From assembly GCA_030840415.1 (NCBI GenBank), contig JAVEEO010000041.1, positions 1 to 13,724 of the forward strand: a DNA stretch of 13,724 bases. Reading direction: 5' to 3'. The notes under the pieces are model-generated. The model was not told the origin of the DNA and made no database searches. It saw only the letters and a list, made by a program, of their open reading frames with translations. Positions within the stretch are counted from its first letter, which is position 1. The number at the start of each line of letters is the position of its first letter. This document shows positions 11,431-13,724 of this stretch, in pieces. The position numbers were made by a program, and so were the translations under genes. This stretch comes from Pseudonocardiales bacterium (GTDB taxonomy: Bacteria > Actinomycetota > Actinomycetes > Mycobacteriales > Jatrophihabitantaceae).

Positions 11431-13724
11431 ATGACCATCCCCGCACCAGCACCGCCGGCGCCACTGGCACCGTCAGCGCCATCTGCGCCATCTGCGCCAT
11501 CTGGGGCGTCGGCCCAGGACCGGGAGCAGTTGCGCGAGCAGGCCGCGGTCCAGCTGCGGGCGCTGGCCGGCCCCGCCGCCGAGCTGCGCGCCGACCAGTG
11601 GCGGGCGATCGAGGCGCTGGTGGCCGACCGACGGCGGGCCCTGGTAGTGCAGCGCACCGGCTGGGGCAAGTCGGCCGTCTACTTCGTCGCGACCGCCCTG
11701 CTGCGGGCCCGCGGCGCCGGCCCGACGGTGATCATCTCGCCGCTGCTGGCGTTGATGCGCAACCAGATCGCGGCCGCCGAGCGGGCCGGCATCCGGGCCG
11801 CGACCATCAATTCCACCAACCTGGAGGACTGGTCGGCGACCTATGCCGCGGTGCACCGCGGTGAGCTCGACGTGCTGCTGCTCTCGCCCGAGCGGCTGAA
11901 CAATCCCGAGTTCCGCGAGCAGGTGCTGCCCAGCCTGGCGGCCACCTGCGGCCTGCTGGTGGTGGACGAGGCGCACTGCATCAGCGACTGGGGCCATGAC
12001 TTTCGGCCGGACTTCCGGCGGCTGCGCACCCTGCTGCCGCAGCTGCCGGCGGGCACTCCGGTGCTGGCCACCACCGCGACCGCCAACACCCGGGTGGTGA
12101 CCGACGTGGCGGAGGTGCTCGGGCTCGGCAGCCCGACGTCGGGCAGCTCGCCGGCCGGCACGTCACCTGCTCACACCTCACCTGCTGACACCGCGCCGGG
12201 CGACACCGTGCCGGGCGACACCGCGCCGGCCGACACCGTGCCGTCCGATACCGCGGGCCGGCGCCCGGACGAGGTGCTGGTGCTGCGCGGCAGCCTGGAC
12301 CGGCAGTCCCTGCAGCTAGGGGTGCTGTCGCTGCCGTCCAGCGCGCACCGGCTGGCCTGGCTCGCCGACCAGCTCGGCACCCTGGACGGCTCTGGCATCA
12401 TCTACACCCTCACGGTGGCCGCGGCGCAGGAGGTGGCCGGCTACCTGCGCGAGCGCGGGCATTCGGTGGCCGCCTACTCGGGCCAGACCGAGCCCGCCGA
12501 GCGGCTGGCCGCCGAGGACGATCTGATCGGCAACCGGGTCAAGGCCCTGGTGGCCACCTCGGCGCTGGGCATGGGCTTCGACAAGCCGGACCTGGGCTTC
12601 GTGATCCACTTCGGCGCGCCGGCCTCGGTGATCGCCTACTACCAGCAGGTCGGCCGAGCGGGCCGGCGGCTGGATCGAGCGCCGGTGATCCTGCTGCCCG
12701 GCCCCGAGGACCAGGCGATCTGGGACTACTTCGCCTCGGTCGGCTTCCCGGCCCAGTCCCAGGTCCGGCAGGCCCTGGAGGTGCTCGGCAGCAATTCCGG
12801 CCCGATGAGCACCGCGGCGCTGGAGACCAGGGTGGAGCTGTCCCGGGCCCGGCTGGAGACGATGCTGAAGGTGCTGGACGTCGACGGTGCGGCGCAGCGG
12901 GTCAAGGGCGGCTGGGTAGCAACCGGCCAGCCCTGGCACTACGACGCCGAGCGCTACGCGCGACTGGACGAGGTGCGCCGGGCCGAGCAGCAGGCGATGC
13001 GCGACTACCTGCGGCTGGACTCCTGCCGGATGCGCTACCTGCGCACCCAGTTGGACGACCCGACCACCTCCGACTGCGGCCGGTGCGACAACTGCGGTGG
13101 CCTGTCGCTGACCGCTGCCGCCCCGGCCGAGGCGGTGGCCGACGCCGAAGCCAGCCTGCAGCGGCCCGGCGTGCTGCTGGAGCCGCGCCGGCAATGGCCG
13201 TCGGCGATGAGTTCGCTCGGCGTGCAGGTCCGGGGCAAGATCGCGGCCGCCGAGTCGGCCGAGACCGGCCGGGCCATCGCCCGGTTCACCGATCTCGGCT
13301 ACGGCAGCCGGATCCGGCAGTTGCTGGCCGACCCGGCCGCGGACGGTCCGGTGCCGGCGGACCTGATCGCGGCCGGTGTCGCGGTGCTGGCCGGCTGGCA
13401 GTGGCAGCAGCGCCCGTCGGCAGTGGTGCACATCGGCTCGCGGCGCCGGCCGCTGCTGGTCGCCGACCTGGCCGGCCAGTTGAGCCGGATCGGGCGGCTG
13501 AGCGACCTCGGCGGCATCGAGCACACCGGCCGGTCGGCAGCCGGCCGGTCCAACAGCGCGCAGCGTCTCAAGGCCAGCTGGGACGGCTACCGGTTGCCCG
13601 ACCCGCTGGTCGAGCAACTGGCCGGTGACCTGCGAGGCGTGCCGGTGCTGCTGGTGGACGACTACTGCGACACCGGCTGGACTCTCACCGTGGTGGCCCG
13701 GCTGCTGAGGTTGGCCGGCGCCGG
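11431..13724 (+). CDS. rqlH: RecQ-like ATP-dependent DNA helicase with C-terminal phosphoribosyltransferase-like domain (RqlH type), 3' truncated by the window
   Basis: At least 764 residues, open to the right edge. Helicase motifs: LRADQWRAI (52-60, motif 0), TGWGKS (76-81, Walker A), ISPLLALMRNQ (102-112), DEAH (179-182) with the aromatic loop HCISDWGHDFRPDF (182-195), LATTATA (212-218), GIIYTLT (322-328), ATSALGMGFDKPD (375-387) and QQVGRAGR (405-412). The zinc cluster is C532, C549, C552, C555. Between motif VI and the cysteines are about 120 residues with a winged-helix-like stretch (about 457-497), longer than in classical RecQ. There is no HRDC. From about 560 the protein has LLEPRRQWPSAM, HIGSRRRPLL, NSAQRLKA and the PRPP-loop-like VLLVDDYCDTGWT (739-751), as in ComF-type phosphoribosyltransferases. 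This matches the tripartite plan described for Mycobacterium smegmatis RqlH. Odd parts are a Pro/Ala N-terminal tail and seven pentapeptide repeats after motif III. Confidence 0.9.
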   Translation, partial: MTIPAPAPPAPLAPSAPSAPSAPSGASAQDREQLREQAAVQLRALAGPAAELRADQWRAIEALVADRRRALVVQRTGWGKSAVYFVATALLRARGAGPTVIISPLLALMRNQIAAAERAGIRAATINSTNLEDWSATYAAVHRGELDVLLLSPERLNNPEFREQVLPSLAATCGLLVVDEAHCISDWGHDFRPDFRRLRTLLPQLPAGTPVLATTATANTRVVTDVAEVLGLGSPTSGSSPAGTSPAHTSPADTAPGDTVPGDTAPADTVPSDTAGRRPDEVLVLRGSLDRQSLQLGVLSLPSSAHRLAWLADQLGTLDGSGIIYTLTVAAAQEVAGYLRERGHSVAAYSGQTEPAERLAAEDDLIGNRVKALVATSALGMGFDKPDLGFVIHFGAPASVIAYYQQVGRAGRRLDRAPVILLPGPEDQAIWDYFASVGFPAQSQVRQALEVLGSNSGPMSTAALETRVELSRARLETMLKVLDVDGAAQRVKGGWVATGQPWHYDAERYARLDEVRRAEQQAMRDYLRLDSCRMRYLRTQLDDPTTSDCGRCDNCGGLSLTAAAPAEAVADAEASLQRPGVLLEPRRQWPSAMSSLGVQVRGKIAAAESAETGRAIARFTDLGYGSRIRQLLADPAADGPVPADLIAAGVAVLAGWQWQQRPSAVVHIGSRRRPLLVADLAGQLSRIGRLSDLGGIEHTGRSAAGRSNSAQRLKASWDGYRLPDPLVEQLAGDLRGVPVLLVDDYCDTGWTLTVVARLLRLAGA
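11476..11502 (+). repeat. Three 9-bp repeats in the rqlH N-terminal tail
   Basis: GCGCCATCT occurs three times in tandem and encodes Ala-Pro-Ser units. The tail before the helicase core (residues 1-25) is almost only Ala, Pro and Ser and is expected to be disordered. Confidence 0.8.
12148..12252 (+). repeat. Seven 15-bp repeats (pentapeptide) inside the rqlH helicase core
   Basis: The 105 bp are exactly seven 15-bp units coding SPAGT, SPAHT, SPADT, APGDT, VPGDT, APADT and VPSDT (residues 240-274). Central units differ by one to three bases, the outer ones more. The array lies between motif III (LATTATA) and the segment that precedes motif IV, at the junction of the two RecA-like domains, and keeps the reading frame. 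Confidence 0.9.

Noticed and set aside
12316..13617. Long minus-strand frame opposite the rqlH helicase
   Set aside because: The plus strand holds all helicase motifs, the zinc cysteines and the phosphoribosyltransferase motif in one uninterrupted frame, so the antisense frame is a shadow.

Overview
The window comes from a very GC-rich bacterium, most likely an actinomycete (Actinomycetota). The evidence is a strong G/C bias at third codon positions, a LexA box of the actinobacterial/mycobacterial type (GAAC-N4-GTTC) in front of an error-prone polymerase, an apparently leaderless mRNA, and a helicase with the RecQ-like plus phosphoribosyltransferase layout known from mycobacterial RqlH. Genus cannot be fixed from the sequence; a member of the Frankiales/Nakamurellales/Jatrophihabitans type would fit, but this is a guess.

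Layout. Positions 1-3038 (minus strand) hold a type IV pilus motor operon, pilB-pilT-pilC, with pilC cut by the left edge. PilB drives extension, PilT retraction, and PilC is the inner-membrane platform on which both act. Between pilB and the upstream gene lies a 152-nt leader containing a strong stem-loop followed by CTTTT just before the pilB ribosome-binding site; it looks like a terminator or attenuator. Positions 3191-6781 (minus) encode DnaE2, the translesion replicative-type polymerase, with a LexA box and a -10 hexamer placed so that transcription would start at the ATG. Positions 6880-8622 (minus) encode a large, Cys-rich secreted protein of unrecognised family with a strange Arg/Asp tract. 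A 288-nt divergent spacer follows, with a terminator-like hairpin. Positions 8911-9552 (plus) encode a LysE/RhtB-type amino-acid exporter. It converges on an S9 family serine peptidase (9577-11394, minus). Only 36 nt separate the peptidase start from the divergent RecQ-like helicase (11431 to the right edge, plus), which runs off the window inside its C-terminal phosphoribosyltransferase-like domain.

How the genes relate. Two themes can be seen: type IV pili (pilB/T/C) and DNA damage or recombination (dnaE2, rqlH). Pili and the ComF-like domain of the helicase both recall natural DNA uptake, but the genes are not in one operon and that link is speculative. The secreted protein, the exporter and the peptidase look like ordinary unlinked cargo.

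A cross-cutting oddity is short in-frame tandem duplications in unrelated proteins: 12 bp and 27 bp units in dnaE2, 15 bp and 9 bp units in rqlH, and a degenerate Arg-Asp-coding run in the secreted protein. All appear to sit in linkers or surface loops. I found no tRNA, rRNA, CRISPR array, insertion sequence or phage gene.
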